DNA from: an uncultured Microbacteriaceae bacterium
Lineage (GTDB): Bacteria > Actinomycetota > Actinomycetes > Actinomycetales > Microbacteriaceae
NCBI GenBank assembly: GCA_903859205.1
Contig: CAIOLM010000020.1
Span: forward strand, 1 to 35,355
Length of the DNA stretch: 35,355 nucleotides
Direction of reading: 5' to 3'
Shown here in pieces: positions 1-8,688 of the stretch. The first letter of the stretch is position 1. Each line of letters begins with the position of its first letter. Under the pieces are notes generated by a model. It was not told the origin of the DNA and ran no database searches. It saw nothing but the letters and a program-made list of their open reading frames with translations. Made by a program: the position numbers and the translations under genes.

Positions 1-57
1 AAGTGGGGCGTGCAAGAGGGTGCTATCGCAACCGCGGCCATCAACGGCGCCAAGTAA
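1..57 (+). CDS. C-terminal end of an amino-acid ABC transporter substrate-binding protein (partial)
   Basis: The first 18 codons read in frame 1 to a TAA at 55-57 and end with the residues AAINGAK. A tail of the form GVQ-x-GAI-x(4)-INGA is what I expect at the C-terminus of periplasmic-binding-protein-like amino-acid receptors. The reading is supported by the permease and ATPase genes that follow directly. Only the tail is in the window, so the substrate cannot be deduced. The protein would be extracellular and lipid-anchored in an actinobacterium. A strong hairpin lies just downstream (76-121) and may protect this gene's mRNA from 3' decay. Confidence 0.6.
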   Translation, partial: KWGVQEGAIATAAINGAK

Positions 58-63
58 TCCTTC

Positions 64-1014
64 GTGACTACTTCACAGAACCGTTCGGCGGCAGGGGATT
101 CCCTGTCGCCGAACGGTTCTGCGTCTTCCAAGGTCGTTAAGGCAATCAAACTGCGCCACCCGTGGCGCACCATCTTTGCGATTGTCATCATCGCCATCGC
201 GGCGCTCTTCATCATCGACGCCGGTTTCAACCGCCCGGCCTACGACTGGGCTTCAGTCGGTAAGTATGTTTTTGATGTTCGCGTCATCGGAGCCGCATTC
301 AACACTCTTCAGTTGACGGTCTACTCGATGATCATCGGCATCATCCTGGGCATCATCTTGGCCGTTATGCGCCTATCGCCCAACCCCATCTTCAAGTCGG
401 TCGCCTGGGTCTACCTCTGGATCTTCCGTGGCACGCCTGTCTACGTTCAGCTCGTTTTCTGGGGCCTGCTGGCTGTTATCTATCAGTCAATAGATATCGG
501 GCTGCCCTTCATGCACCCGTGGATTTCGTTCAAGACCACGGCGGCTCTCAACGCTTTCACCCTCGCCGTGATCGGTCTGGCTCTCAACGAGGCCGCGTAC
601 ATGGCCGAAATCGTTCGTGCCGGCATTCTCTCGGTCGACAAGGGCCAAGAAGAAGCATCCAAGGCTCTAGGTATGTCGTGGGGCCAGACGATGAACCGCA
701 TCACGATTCCTCAGGCCATGCGCATCATCATTCCGCCGACGGGTAACGATGTCATCTCGATGCTCAAGACCACGTCGCTTGTCACAGCTGTGCCCTATGC
801 GTTCGACCTGTATACGCGCACGCGCGACATCGCGTCTGAAACCTTCAATCCGATTCCGCTGCTCATTGTGGCCTCAATCTGGTACCTGTTCTTCACGAGT
901 GTTTTGATGATTGGTCAGTACTACCTCGAGAAGCGCTACGCGCGTGGAACGGGAATGCAGATTGAGCGTCGCGGCAAGCGCAAGTTCGTTCGGGAGGTGG
1001 CTCCTCGTGACTGA
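64..1014 (+). CDS. Polar amino-acid ABC transporter permease (HisM/GlnP family)
   Basis: A 316-residue membrane protein that would form the channel of an amino-acid importer. Its N-terminal ~35 residues are polar and cytoplasmic. Hydrophobic segments follow at about 37-52, 78-105, 115-140 and 155-175, with one near the C-terminus (~265-285). The EAA-type loop that contacts the ATPase is clear around 173-203 ([13 protein letters not shown], then [10 protein letters not shown]). The GTG at 64 is the only ordinary start between the upstream TAA (55-57) and the first membrane segment, although its Shine-Dalgarno is poor. The first 20 codons form one arm and loop of a 21-bp hairpin. The gene overlaps the ATPase start by 8 nt, so the two are probably translationally coupled. 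Confidence 0.93.
   Translation: MTTSQNRSAAGDSLSPNGSASSKVVKAIKLRHPWRTIFAIVIIAIAALFIIDAGFNRPAYDWASVGKYVFDVRVIGAAFNTLQLTVYSMIIGIILGIILAVMRLSPNPIFKSVAWVYLWIFRGTPVYVQLVFWGLLAVIYQSIDIGLPFMHPWISFKTTAALNAFTLAVIGLALNEAAYMAEIVRAGILSVDKGQEEASKALGMSWGQTMNRITIPQAMRIIIPPTGNDVISMLKTTSLVTAVPYAFDLYTRTRDIASETFNPIPLLIVASIWYLFFTSVLMIGQYYLEKRYARGTGMQIERRGKRKFVREVAPRD
76..121 (+). promoter_or_regulatory. 21-bp stem-loop at the substrate-binding protein/permease junction
   Basis: Bases 76-96 pair with 101-121 around a GATT loop. The stem is 21 bp with one G-T (G-U in RNA) pair at 91/106. No T-run follows, so it is not a classical intrinsic terminator. It begins 12 nt after the permease GTG and 19 nt after the upstream stop. 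Hairpins at this point in ABC importer operons are known to stabilise binding-protein mRNA and to lower permease expression. That role is inferred here. The hairpin also encodes permease residues ~5-20. Confidence 0.75.
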
Positions 1015-1771
1015 TGTCATGGTGCGTGCTGAAGGCGTCGTCAAGAAGTTCGGCACCAACACTGTTTTGCGTGATATTTCCCTCGAGGTCAAGCGCGGCG
1101 AGGTCATGTGCCTGATCGGGCCTTCGGGCTCGGGCAAGAGCACATTCCTGCGCTGCATCAACCACCTCGAGAGTGTCTCGGGCGGTCGACTCTTCGTCGA
1201 GGACGACCTCATTGGCTACCGCCAAAAGGGCGACAAGATTTACGAGCTCAGCCCCAAAGAGGCCGCTGAGCAGCGCCGCGACATCGGAATGGTCTTCCAG
1301 AAATTCAACCTGTTCCCGCACATGACCGCCCTCGAGAACGTCATTGAGGCACCGATCCGCGTCAAGAAGGTTTCGAAAGCAGCGGCAGTCGCTCGCGGCA
1401 AGGAGCTTCTCGAGCGAGTGGGTCTGGGCGACAAGTTTGATTCGTACCCAGCGCACCTCTCGGGCGGGCAGCAGCAGCGCGTTGCCATCGCACGTGCACT
1501 AGCCATGGAGCCTAAGCTCATGCTCTTCGATGAGCCCACCTCGGCGCTCGACCCCGAGCTGGTGGGCGAAGTGCTCGATGTCATGAAGTCTCTCGCTAAA
1601 TCAGGCATGACCATGATTGTGGTTACCCACGAGATGGGCTTCGCACGCGAGGTAGCCGATTCGTTGGTATTCATGGATGACGGTGTCGTCGTCGAGTCTG
1701 GTGACCCGCGCACGGTTCTTGCGAACCCTCAGCACGAGAGGACACAGGCATTCCTATCCAAAGTTCTGTAG
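1007..1771 (+). CDS. Amino-acid ABC transporter ATP-binding protein (GlnQ/HisP family)
   Basis: A 254-residue cytoplasmic ATPase that would power the preceding permease. Walker A is GPSGSGKS at 38-45, the signature LSGGQQQR at 151-158, Walker B LMLFDEP at 171-177, and the H-loop histidine is in VVTHEMGF. An insert after the first ~60 residues ([18 protein letters not shown]) is typical of the actinobacterial branch of this family. I chose the GTG at 1007 because GGGAGG lies just upstream (~992-997) and it overlaps the permease stop; ATG 1019 is an alternative. The last 22 nt overlap the proposed ATT start of the next gene. Confidence 0.95.
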   Translation: MTDVMVRAEGVVKKFGTNTVLRDISLEVKRGEVMCLIGPSGSGKSTFLRCINHLESVSGGRLFVEDDLIGYRQKGDKIYELSPKEAAEQRRDIGMVFQKFNLFPHMTALENVIEAPIRVKKVSKAAAVARGKELLERVGLGDKFDSYPAHLSGGQQQRVAIARALAMEPKLMLFDEPTSALDPELVGEVLDVMKSLAKSGMTMIVVTHEMGFAREVADSLVFMDDGVVVESGDPRTVLANPQHERTQAFLSKVL

Positions 1772-2544
1772 CGCGCTGGGGCTCGCTCGCTCTTATCGGG
1801 GTCATTACCGGCTTCTTTAGCGGGCTCTTCGGAGTCGGCGGGGGCTTCATCGTCATCCCCATGCTCGTCACGCTGCTGGGCTTTGAGCTCAAGCGCGCTT
1901 CGGCGACTTCTCTTGTTGTGATCGTTGTCACGGCTACGGCCGGGGCGATTGGATTCGAACTTCACGGTGGTGTTGTCTGGCTCGCAGCGCTGCCGCTCGC
2001 TATTGGCTCAACGCTCGGGTCATACGTTGGCGCTCGCTTAATGAAAATCATTCCCTCGCGCATCTTGACCTTCGGTTTTGCCGCTTTGTTGACCGGAGTC
2101 GGGCTGCGACTTATGTTCAACACTGGCGCTGGTGGAACCGGTCAAGCTGTGTTGTCTACTCCCGCGCTCTTTGGCTTGCTTGCACTGGGCTTGGCAGCCG
2201 GACTGCTCGCCGGCCTCCTGGGGGTTGGCGGCGCGCAGGTAATCATGCCCATTTTGATACTCGTCTTCGGGCTGACGAGCGTTGAGGCGAAGGGTACGTC
2301 GTTGGTGATGATGATCCCGGCCGGACTCATTGGCACGTTTGTCAACTTCAAGAACGGATATGTCGATATTCGATCCGGTGTCATCATCGGCGCCGTTGCT
2401 GCGACCGTCTCCTATGGCGGGGTCCTCATTGCTGTTTCTATTCCCACTGTGGTCAGCAACATTTTGCTTGCGTTGCTCTTGCTTTACACGGCCGTGCAGT
2501 TCTTTATTCGAGCAATTCGCGCGACCAAGGCTGTAGACCGCTAG
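1750..2544 (+). CDS. TauE/SafE-family membrane transporter, probable ATT start
   Basis: A TauE/SafE (DUF81) permease, a family that exports sulfite, sulfoacetate or other small organic anions. The internal duplication is plain: [13 protein letters not shown] in the first half and [13 protein letters not shown] in the second. The first ATG in frame (1861) falls after the conserved GLFGVGGG motif and would delete the first membrane helix. The frame is open back to a stop at 1702-1704, but that stretch has no ATG, GTG or TTG. ATT at 1750 has GAGAGGA at 1736-1742, 7 nt upstream, and yields a 264-residue protein of normal length. Initiation at ATT is therefore the best reading. The alternative is a truncated product from 1861. 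The gene overlaps the ABC ATPase by 22 nt. Confidence 0.8.
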   Translation: MPIQSSVARWGSLALIGVITGFFSGLFGVGGGFIVIPMLVTLLGFELKRASATSLVVIVVTATAGAIGFELHGGVVWLAALPLAIGSTLGSYVGARLMKIIPSRILTFGFAALLTGVGLRLMFNTGAGGTGQAVLSTPALFGLLALGLAAGLLAGLLGVGGAQVIMPILILVFGLTSVEAKGTSLVMMIPAGLIGTFVNFKNGYVDIRSGVIIGAVAATVSYGGVLIAVSIPTVVSNILLALLLLYTAVQFFIRAIRATKAVDR

Positions 2545-2576
2545 ATTAAGTGAACCTCAAACTTAAGGAGCCACTC

Positions 2577-4256
2577 GTGGCACGCACGCAAGCTCTCCCC
2601 GAGAAGGGTTTCCGCCTCGGCGCGGTTCTTCTTCTGGGAATCATCGGCGCAATTCAGGTTGCCGACCCCATCATTTCGTCGATGGCTCTGGCCAAGGCAT
2701 CTGACACCCTGAACTTCGACTCGTCGACTCAGGCACTCGCCGCAGGAATCTCAACTCTGGCGCTTGCCGCCACGGTGATTCCCGGTGGACTCCTCGCCGA
2801 CCGCATCGGCCGTCGCCTTGTTGTATCCCTCGCGGTTCTCGTGAGCGCCGCCGGTCAGATTCTGACCGCGAACTCATGGGATGCCGGCTCGTACTTGTCG
2901 GGTCGTGTCATCACGGGTATCGCTCTCGGTATGGTCTTCGGCGGCGCGTACGGCATGTTGAAGAACGTCTCGTCGACTAAGTCACTTGGTCCGGCCATGG
3001 CCATGTTCAACGTGACCAACGGAATCATCCCCGTCATCGCCATGGTCGTCGGTGGTGTCCTTGTCGGCCAGAACTGGCGTGACGCGTACTACGTTCTTCC
3101 GGTTGTTTCGATCATCGCTTTCATTTTGATTCCCATCATCTTGCCCAAGGTCGACAAGGTTCCCGGCGGCAAGGCGGACTTCTTCGGCATGATCTTCTTG
3201 GCCATCGGTGTAGCCGGTCTGTTGTACGGCATCAGCCAGGCCACAAAGGGTGTCGCCACCCCTGCGTTCCTCGTGCCCGTGCTGGTAGGTCTGGTCGGTC
3301 TCGTCGCCTTCACGATTCGTGAACAGCGCTCAAGCCACCCTGTCTTCCCCATTCAGATGCTGAAGCACCCCGCCTTTGTCGGTGCGGTCATTATGGGTAT
3401 CTTCTGGAACTTCGGGTCGGGTGCCATCAGCCAGATGCTTCCCAACATTTGGCAGTACGTCACTCACGTTCCCACCGCTCTGATTGGTATTGCTCAGCTC
3501 CCCGCTACCGCCGCAGGTATCGCCGGCTCGCTGGTCGCTGGCGCTTTGCTGGGTAAGGGCCGCCCCGCCCGCTTCATCGCAGTCACGGGCTACGGCCTGC
3601 TGGTTGTCGGTTTCATCGACTTCGTCTTTGCTGGCGCCGCTGACAACTACTGGGTCTTCGTGCCCGGTCTCGTCATCGCTGGTGTCGGTTACATGATGAA
3701 CGCCACGACGCAGGGCAACCTGTTCCTCGGACTGGCTCCCGCCAAGTTCTTCGGACCGGTGAGCTCGAGCAAGCTCGTCGTCGGACAGTTCGGTTACTCA
3801 CTGGGTCTTACCGGAACCACAACGGTAATCAGCATCCTGACGGTTGCCAAGGTTGATCACCTGACTAAGGGTGCGGTCACCGGCCAGAGCAACTGGGATT
3901 CCATTACCCACTTCATGACCACCGGTGCCACCGATGGCTCTGACACTGCTGTCAACGAAGCCCTGACCAACGTCGGACAGAAGGCCATCGAGGGCGCATA
4001 CTCGGCAGCATTCGCTGAGACTGCCGCCATCAGCGCTGTCCTCATCGCTATTGCGGGTGTGCTCATGTTCATCTCGCTGAGCAAGAAGGGCGCGAACGAG
4101 CCGGTCGACCAGTTCCTCGACGAGCAGCTCGAGCTCAAGACCGAGAAGACCGCTGCGAAGCCCGCTGCTGCGAAGGCTGCACCTGCGAAGACCGCTGCGA
4201 AGCCCGCTGCAAAGAAGCCCGCTGCAAAGAAGCCAGCTCCCAAGGCGAGCAAGTAG
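2577..4256 (+). CDS. MFS transporter with Lys/Ala/Pro-rich C-terminal tail
   Basis: A 559-residue major-facilitator protein, probably the 14-helix drug/H+ antiporter (DHA2) type judging by length and helix number. The loop 2-3 motif A is visible as GGLLADRIGRR. Start GTG 2577 was chosen over GTG 2550 because AAGGAG (2565-2570) lies 6 nt before it. Residues ~522-559 form a low-complexity tail of AAKP, AAKKP and APAK repeats ending in KASK, resembling the tails of actinobacterial HupB/histone-H1-like proteins. That tail is unusual on a transporter and would be cytoplasmic if there is an even number of helices. The substrate is unknown. The gene ends at a strong terminator. Confidence 0.88.
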   Translation: MARTQALPEKGFRLGAVLLLGIIGAIQVADPIISSMALAKASDTLNFDSSTQALAAGISTLALAATVIPGGLLADRIGRRLVVSLAVLVSAAGQILTANSWDAGSYLSGRVITGIALGMVFGGAYGMLKNVSSTKSLGPAMAMFNVTNGIIPVIAMVVGGVLVGQNWRDAYYVLPVVSIIAFILIPIILPKVDKVPGGKADFFGMIFLAIGVAGLLYGISQATKGVATPAFLVPVLVGLVGLVAFTIREQRSSHPVFPIQMLKHPAFVGAVIMGIFWNFGSGAISQMLPNIWQYVTHVPTALIGIAQLPATAAGIAGSLVAGALLGKGRPARFIAVTGYGLLVVGFIDFVFAGAADNYWVFVPGLVIAGVGYMMNATTQGNLFLGLAPAKFFGPVSSSKLVVGQFGYSLGLTGTTTVISILTVAKVDHLTKGAVTGQSNWDSITHFMTTGATDGSDTAVNEALTNVGQKAIEGAYSAAFAETAAISAVLIAIAGVLMFISLSKKGANEPVDQFLDEQLELKTEKTAAKPAAAKAAPAKTAAKPAAKKPAAKKPAPKASK

Positions 4257-4269
4257 CCAACAGGCAAAA

Positions 4270-4303
4270 GAAAATGGCCACCCGATTTCGGGTGGCCATT
4301 TTC
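4270..4303. terminator. Bidirectional intrinsic terminator
   Basis: A perfect 16-bp inverted repeat (4270-4285 with 4288-4303) lies between the convergent MFS gene (plus) and CoA-binding gene (minus). The stem has a GC-rich core flanked by AAAA on one side and TTTT on the other, so it can terminate transcription from both directions. Confidence 0.93.
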
Positions 4304-4310
4304 TGCGGTT

Positions 4311-4880
4311 CTAGCGCGCGTGGCGTTTGGCGCTGATGACTCCGGTGTCGAATCCGAGCAGGTGCAGACCGCCGTCGAAACGAGCGTGCTCAATCTTGAT
4401 ACAACGGTCCATGACAACCTTGAGGCCTTTGGACTCGCCGTAGCGGGCAGCATCTTCGTTGTAGATGCCCAACTGCACCCAGACGATGGGGCTACCAATT
4501 TCAAGGATCTCGTCAATTACTCCGGGGATGTCGCTGCCTTTGCGGAACACATCGATGATGTCGGGAACCTCGGGTAGTGATTTCAGGTCGGGGTAGACGG
4601 GCTGGCCCAGAATCTCGCCCTTGATCATCGGGTTGACGAAGTAGACCTTGTACTTGCTCGACTGCAGCAGGTAGGTGCCCACAAAGTAGCTCGAGCGCTG
4701 CTGCTTGTCAGACATGCCAACAATGGCTACCGACTTTGCGCCGTTGAGAAGTCGCTGACGCTCTTTGGCATCCGGCCCGACCCAGGTGCGCTGTGAGCGC
4801 AGCAGCTTGGCCAGCGGCGAGTTCGCCGGCATTGAACAGCTCAGGCCGTTGGCGAGTTGTACGAGTTCTTCGGTAGCCAT
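4311..4880 (-). CDS. CoA-binding domain protein (YccU-like)
   Basis: A 189-residue cytoplasmic protein with a Rossmann-type CoA-binding fold. The glycine-rich first turn VAIVGMSD is at 51-58. The family-typical end is clear: VVMDRCIKIEH followed by the residues GGLHLLGFDTGVISA. These proteins are related to the CoA-binding part of succinyl-CoA synthetase, but single-domain members have no settled reaction. It starts 2 nt after the metY stop, so the two are almost certainly co-transcribed. A link with sulfur or acyl-homoserine metabolism is reasonable but unproven. The gene ends at the bidirectional terminator. Confidence 0.88.
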   Translation of the reverse strand: MATEELVQLANGLSCSMPANSPLAKLLRSQRTWVGPDAKERQRLLNGAKSVAIVGMSDKQQRSSYFVGTYLLQSSKYKVYFVNPMIKGEILGQPVYPDLKSLPEVPDIIDVFRKGSDIPGVIDEILEIGSPIVWVQLGIYNEDAARYGESKGLKVVMDRCIKIEHARFDGGLHLLGFDTGVISAKRHAR

Positions 4881-4882
4881 GA

Positions 4883-6172
4883 TTAACCCTTCAGCGCCGT
4901 TTCAATTGCTTGGTCGATGTCGTAGATGATGTCGTCGACGTCTTCAATGCCCACGCTGAGTCGAATCAGGCCCGGGTGCACGCCAGCGTTCTCGAGCTGT
5001 GCGTCGGTGAGCTGCGCGTGAGTGGTTGATGCCGGGTGAATAACCAAGGTCTTGGCGTCACCGATGTTGGCAACGTGGCTAGCTAGGTTTACCGACTCGA
5101 TGAATGTGCTGCCCGCCGCGCGGCCACCCTTGATTCCGAAACCAAAAACGGAGCCTGGGCCCAGCGGAAGGTACTTCTGCGCGCGGTCAAAGTGCGCGTG
5201 GCTTTTGAGTCCGGCCCAGTTAACGAATTCGATGCGCTTGTCTTCGGACAGCCAGTTCGCAACTGCGCGAGCGTTGTCGATGTGCGCTTGCATGCGGTAC
5301 GGCAGAGTCTCGACTCCCTGTGCGAGCAGGAAAGCGGAGTGCGGTGCAAGCGCTGGCCCGATGTCACGCAGCTGCTCGGCACGCAATCGGGTGAGGAACG
5401 CGTATTCTCCGAAGTTGCCGGCCCAGGTGAGCCCGCCGTAGCTGGGAACAGGCTCGTCAAACAGTGGGAACTTTTCGCTGTGCCAGTGGAAGCGGCCCGA
5501 TTCGACGACAACCCCACCGAGGGTGGTTCCGTGTCCGCCGATGAACTTGGTTGCGGAGTGCACCACGACATCCGCACCCCACTCGATGGGGCGACACAGA
5601 TAGGGCGTGGCGATGGTCGAGTCGATGAACAGCGGGATTTCGTGCGCACGAGCAACGTCGGCTAGGCCTTCGATGTCTGCAATCTCACCCGAAGGGTTTG
5701 CGATGGTCTCGGCGTAGATCACCTTGGTCTTGTCGGTGATGGCGGCCGCATAGTCAGCGGGGTCAGACGAGTTCACAAAGGTCGTTTCGATGCCGAAGCG
5801 GCGCAGGGTGACGTCGAGCTGGGTAATCGAGCCGCCATAGAGATTGGCCGATGCAACGATGTGGTCGCCCGCTCGGCACAGCGAGGCGAAGGTGATGTAC
5901 TGCGCCGAGAGGCCGCTGGCTGTTGCAACAGCGCCGAGGCCGCCCTCAAGGCTGGCAATGCGCTCTTCAAACGCTGCAACCGTGGGGTTGGCCAAACGCG
6001 AGTAAATGTTGCCGTACTTCTGCAGAGCAAAGCGGGCCGCGGCATCTTCGGTGTTGTCGAAAACGAAAGCGCTGCTCTGGTAGATGGGCAGGGCGCGTGC
6101 GCCACTGACCTCATCGGGAATGTTGCCTGCGTGGATGGAGCGGGTCTTAAACCCGTATTCGCGATCTGCCAT
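4883..6172 (-). CDS. metY: O-acetylhomoserine sulfhydrylase (aminocarboxypropyltransferase)
   Basis: A 429-residue PLP enzyme of the Cys/Met metabolism family. It makes L-homocysteine from O-acetyl-L-homoserine and sulfide for methionine synthesis. The PLP-binding lysine is K209 in HSATKFIGGHGTT. The start MADREYGFKTRSIHAG is typical of the family. I placed the start at the ATG at 6172; an upstream in-frame extension of 28 codons lacks family character. A TACGCT box 7 nt before this ATG suggests a leaderless transcript, while the GGAGGG directly in front is too close to act as a normal ribosome site. Its sulfide use fits the adjacent CoA-binding gene only loosely. Confidence 0.95.
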   Translation of the reverse strand: MADREYGFKTRSIHAGNIPDEVSGARALPIYQSSAFVFDNTEDAAARFALQKYGNIYSRLANPTVAAFEERIASLEGGLGAVATASGLSAQYITFASLCRAGDHIVASANLYGGSITQLDVTLRRFGIETTFVNSSDPADYAAAITDKTKVIYAETIANPSGEIADIEGLADVARAHEIPLFIDSTIATPYLCRPIEWGADVVVHSATKFIGGHGTTLGGVVVESGRFHWHSEKFPLFDEPVPSYGGLTWAGNFGEYAFLTRLRAEQLRDIGPALAPHSAFLLAQGVETLPYRMQAHIDNARAVANWLSEDKRIEFVNWAGLKSHAHFDRAQKYLPLGPGSVFGFGIKGGRAAGSTFIESVNLASHVANIGDAKTLVIHPASTTHAQLTDAQLENAGVHPGLIRLSVGIEDVDDIIYDIDQAIETALKG

Positions 6173-6179
6173 GCCCTCC

Positions 6180-6185
6180 AGCGTA
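6180..6185 (-). promoter_or_regulatory. Putative -10 box of a leaderless metY transcript
   Basis: TACGCT on the minus strand ends 7 nt before the metY ATG. This matches the TANNNT-N(6-9)-start pattern of actinobacterial leaderless mRNAs. No convincing -35 box is visible. Confidence 0.4.
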
Positions 6186-6262
6186 CCGACACTCGAGGGC
6201 CCTGAATGTGCCCGGGCGTCACGCGAAGTAACGGGCCGCGAATGCCCTCCGCGCATTGGTCG

Positions 6263-7786
6263 CTAGACCCAGCTAGGCATCCACATGTGCATCTGCCAGA
6301 ACCATAGCGGCGTCTGAATCCCCGACCAGAGCGGGTAGAAGAAAGCGCTCAACAGCAGGGCGATAATGCCAAATGCCACAACCCAGCGGATGCCCTGCGC
6401 TCGCCGCTCGGGCGGATCCTCATGCGTACCGAGCACCACCCCAATGGCCATCGCCAGCGCAATCAACATGTAGGGCTCAAACACGATCGCGTAAAACTGG
6501 AACACCGTGCGGTTGAGGTATGCGAGCCACGGGAGGTACCCGGCCACAATGCCGAGCAAAACCGCTCCGTACTGCCAGCGGCGGAAGCGAATGAATCGGT
6601 AGAGCAGGTAAATCAGGGCGGCGACAGAGGCGTACCAAATCAGGGGATTCGCGATGGGGGTGATGGCCTCCGAGCAGGAGTAGAACGAGCATCCGCCTTG
6701 GCCTTGGTCGGTGCCCACGTAGTACATGCTCGTCGGGCGAATCATGAAGAGCCAGGTCAACGGATTGGCCTGATAGGGGTGGGGCGTGCTCATTCCCACG
6801 TGGAAGCCGTAGGCGCTCTGATGGTAAAACCACAGGTCCTGCAGCCACAGCGGAATCCACTTGAATACTCCGGTGGCCTGCAGGGCGGGGTGGTTGTCAA
6901 TCCAGGTTCGGTAGTAGCCGCCGGTTGTGGTGATCCAGCCGGCCCACGAGGCCAGGTAAACAGCACACGCGACGGGAACCGTCAGCAAGAATGTGGCTGG
7001 CGCGGTCTTGAGTACAGCGGCCGAGAACCACAGCGGGATGCCCGCCCGACGTCGGTCAACGGCATCCATGATCACCACAAACAGGCAGTAAATCGCTAGA
7101 AACCAGATTCCCGACCACTTGACCGCGCTCGCGGCGCCAAAGCTCACACCGGCCAGAATCAGCCACGGGCGCCACCAGAGCGTAGGGCCCCAGCTGATTT
7201 CTCGACCACGACTTCTGCGGTCAAGAACCCACGCGTCAATTCGACGCCTGGCCCAACTTCGGTCGACGACCACGAGGTAGAACCCGAGCAGAGTGAAAAG
7301 CATCAGCAGGTTGTCGAGTACCGCCACGCGCGAGAGCACGATGGCATGCCCGTCGATGGCAAAGAGCGCACCGGCAATCACGCCGAGCAGAGTCGATTCG
7401 GTAAGACGGCGGGTGACAAGAATGATGAGCCAGACGGCGATGACGCCCGCGATAGCAACGGTGAAGCGCCAGCCGTAGCTATTCGCCGGCCCGAAGAGCG
7501 CCATGCCCAAGCCAATCAGCCACTTACCCAGCGGCGGGTGAACCACGTAGGAGCCGCTCGACTCGAATACGTTGGTGTTGCCGGCTACGAACTCTGTGTT
7601 TGCGTCACTCGGCCAGGTGGTCTCGTAGCCGTTGTTCCACAGGCTCCAGGCGTCTTTCACGTAGAACGTCTCGTCGAACACGATGGCGTGTGGATTGCCC
7701 AGATTCCAGAGGCGCAAGACTGCGGCAATCAGAGTGACCGCAAGAGGCGCACCCCAGAACCACAGTCGCATTCGTAACGCACTCAC
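6263..7786 (-). CDS. pmt: Dolichyl/polyprenyl-phosphate-mannose protein O-mannosyltransferase (GT39)
   Basis: A 507-residue polytopic membrane glycosyltransferase. It transfers mannose from polyprenyl-phosphate-mannose to Ser/Thr of secreted proteins at the outer face of the membrane. The catalytic Asp-Glu pair in the first outer loop is D38-E39 (FDETFYVKDAW). The following loop holds HPPLGKWLIGLGM, another GT39 hallmark, and about ten hydrophobic segments follow. The gene is divergent from rsmI, a conserved actinobacterial arrangement. The GTG start has TAGTCT (7793-7798, minus) 6 nt before it and no Shine-Dalgarno, suggesting a leaderless mRNA. Confidence 0.94.
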   Translation of the reverse strand: MSALRMRLWFWGAPLAVTLIAAVLRLWNLGNPHAIVFDETFYVKDAWSLWNNGYETTWPSDANTEFVAGNTNVFESSGSYVVHPPLGKWLIGLGMALFGPANSYGWRFTVAIAGVIAVWLIILVTRRLTESTLLGVIAGALFAIDGHAIVLSRVAVLDNLLMLFTLLGFYLVVVDRSWARRRIDAWVLDRRSRGREISWGPTLWWRPWLILAGVSFGAASAVKWSGIWFLAIYCLFVVIMDAVDRRRAGIPLWFSAAVLKTAPATFLLTVPVACAVYLASWAGWITTTGGYYRTWIDNHPALQATGVFKWIPLWLQDLWFYHQSAYGFHVGMSTPHPYQANPLTWLFMIRPTSMYYVGTDQGQGGCSFYSCSEAITPIANPLIWYASVAALIYLLYRFIRFRRWQYGAVLLGIVAGYLPWLAYLNRTVFQFYAIVFEPYMLIALAMAIGVVLGTHEDPPERRAQGIRWVVAFGIIALLLSAFFYPLWSGIQTPLWFWQMHMWMPSWV

Positions 7787-7837
7787 CAGCCAAGACTACT
7801 GATTCGATGCTGGCTGCCGCCTGAGCGAGGGGTGTGA

Positions 7838-8683
7838 GTGAGCCAGTGCCAGACTGGAGGGGTGATCATTCTCGGCGGTACTCCCATCGGCAACCTGTCG
7901 GACGCCTCTGCGCGCCTTCGCCAGACCCTTGAGAGCGTCACGGTTGTCGCCAGTGAAGACACCCGAACCACCGTCAAGCTGCTCGCCGGACTCGAAATCA
8001 CCAATCGCCCGCGCCTGATCGCCTTGCACGACCACAACGAGTCGGCCATATCGGCTGAGGTTGTCGAGCTGGCCCGCGAGAACGACGTGCTCGTGTTGAG
8101 TGACGCAGGGATGCCCACCGTGAGCGACCCCGGCTATCACCTTGTTCAGGCCGCCATCGCTGCCGGAGTAACCGTCACGAGTGTTCCTGGTCCGAGTGCT
8201 GTTCTCACCGCGCTCGCCGTCTCGGGATTACCCACCGACAGGTTCACTTTTGAAGGCTTTCTGCCGCGCAAGCAGGGGGAGCGCCGCTCGCTGTTCGAAC
8301 AGCTCGGGCGCGAGCCGCGCACGATGATCTTTTTTGAGTCGCCCAATCGACTGGCGGATTCCCTCGCTGACGCGGTCGCTGTTCTAGGCGCTGATCGCCA
8401 TGCGGTCGTGTGCCGCGAGCTGACCAAGAAGTTCGAAGAGGTCAAGCGCGGTACCGTCGCCGAACTCGCGGCCTGGGCCGCCGAGGGTGTGCGCGGCGAA
8501 ATCGTTGTGCTGATCCGCGGTGCGGCATCCACGATTGTCTCGCTCGAAGCAGGGCTGGCCGAGGTCGGCCGGCTGGTTGCCGACGGCATGCGTCTGAAAG
8601 AAGCGTGCGCACACGTTGCCGAGTCGACCAGCTTGAGCAAGCGTGACCTGTATCAGGGTGCCCTCGAGGGCAAACTAAACTAG
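7838..8683 (+). CDS. rsmI: 16S rRNA 2'-O-ribose C1402 methyltransferase
   Basis: A 281-residue SAM-dependent methyltransferase of the tetrapyrrole-methylase fold that modifies C1402 in the 16S rRNA decoding centre. Signatures seen are ILGGTPIGNLSDAS near the N-terminus, ASEDTRTT, the glycine-rich loop LSDAGMPTVSDPGY and VPGPSAVLTALAVSGL. GTG 7838 has GAGGGG about 5-6 nt upstream. The later GTG at 7862 would give the more usual N-terminus (VIILGGTPIG), but its GGAGG is only 1-2 nt away. The gene is 5 nt from metG and divergent from the mannosyltransferase gene. Confidence 0.95.
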   Translation: MSQCQTGGVIILGGTPIGNLSDASARLRQTLESVTVVASEDTRTTVKLLAGLEITNRPRLIALHDHNESAISAEVVELARENDVLVLSDAGMPTVSDPGYHLVQAAIAAGVTVTSVPGPSAVLTALAVSGLPTDRFTFEGFLPRKQGERRSLFEQLGREPRTMIFFESPNRLADSLADAVAVLGADRHAVVCRELTKKFEEVKRGTVAELAAWAAEGVRGEIVVLIRGAASTIVSLEAGLAEVGRLVADGMRLKEACAHVAESTSLSKRDLYQGALEGKLN

Positions 8684-8688
8684 AACCT

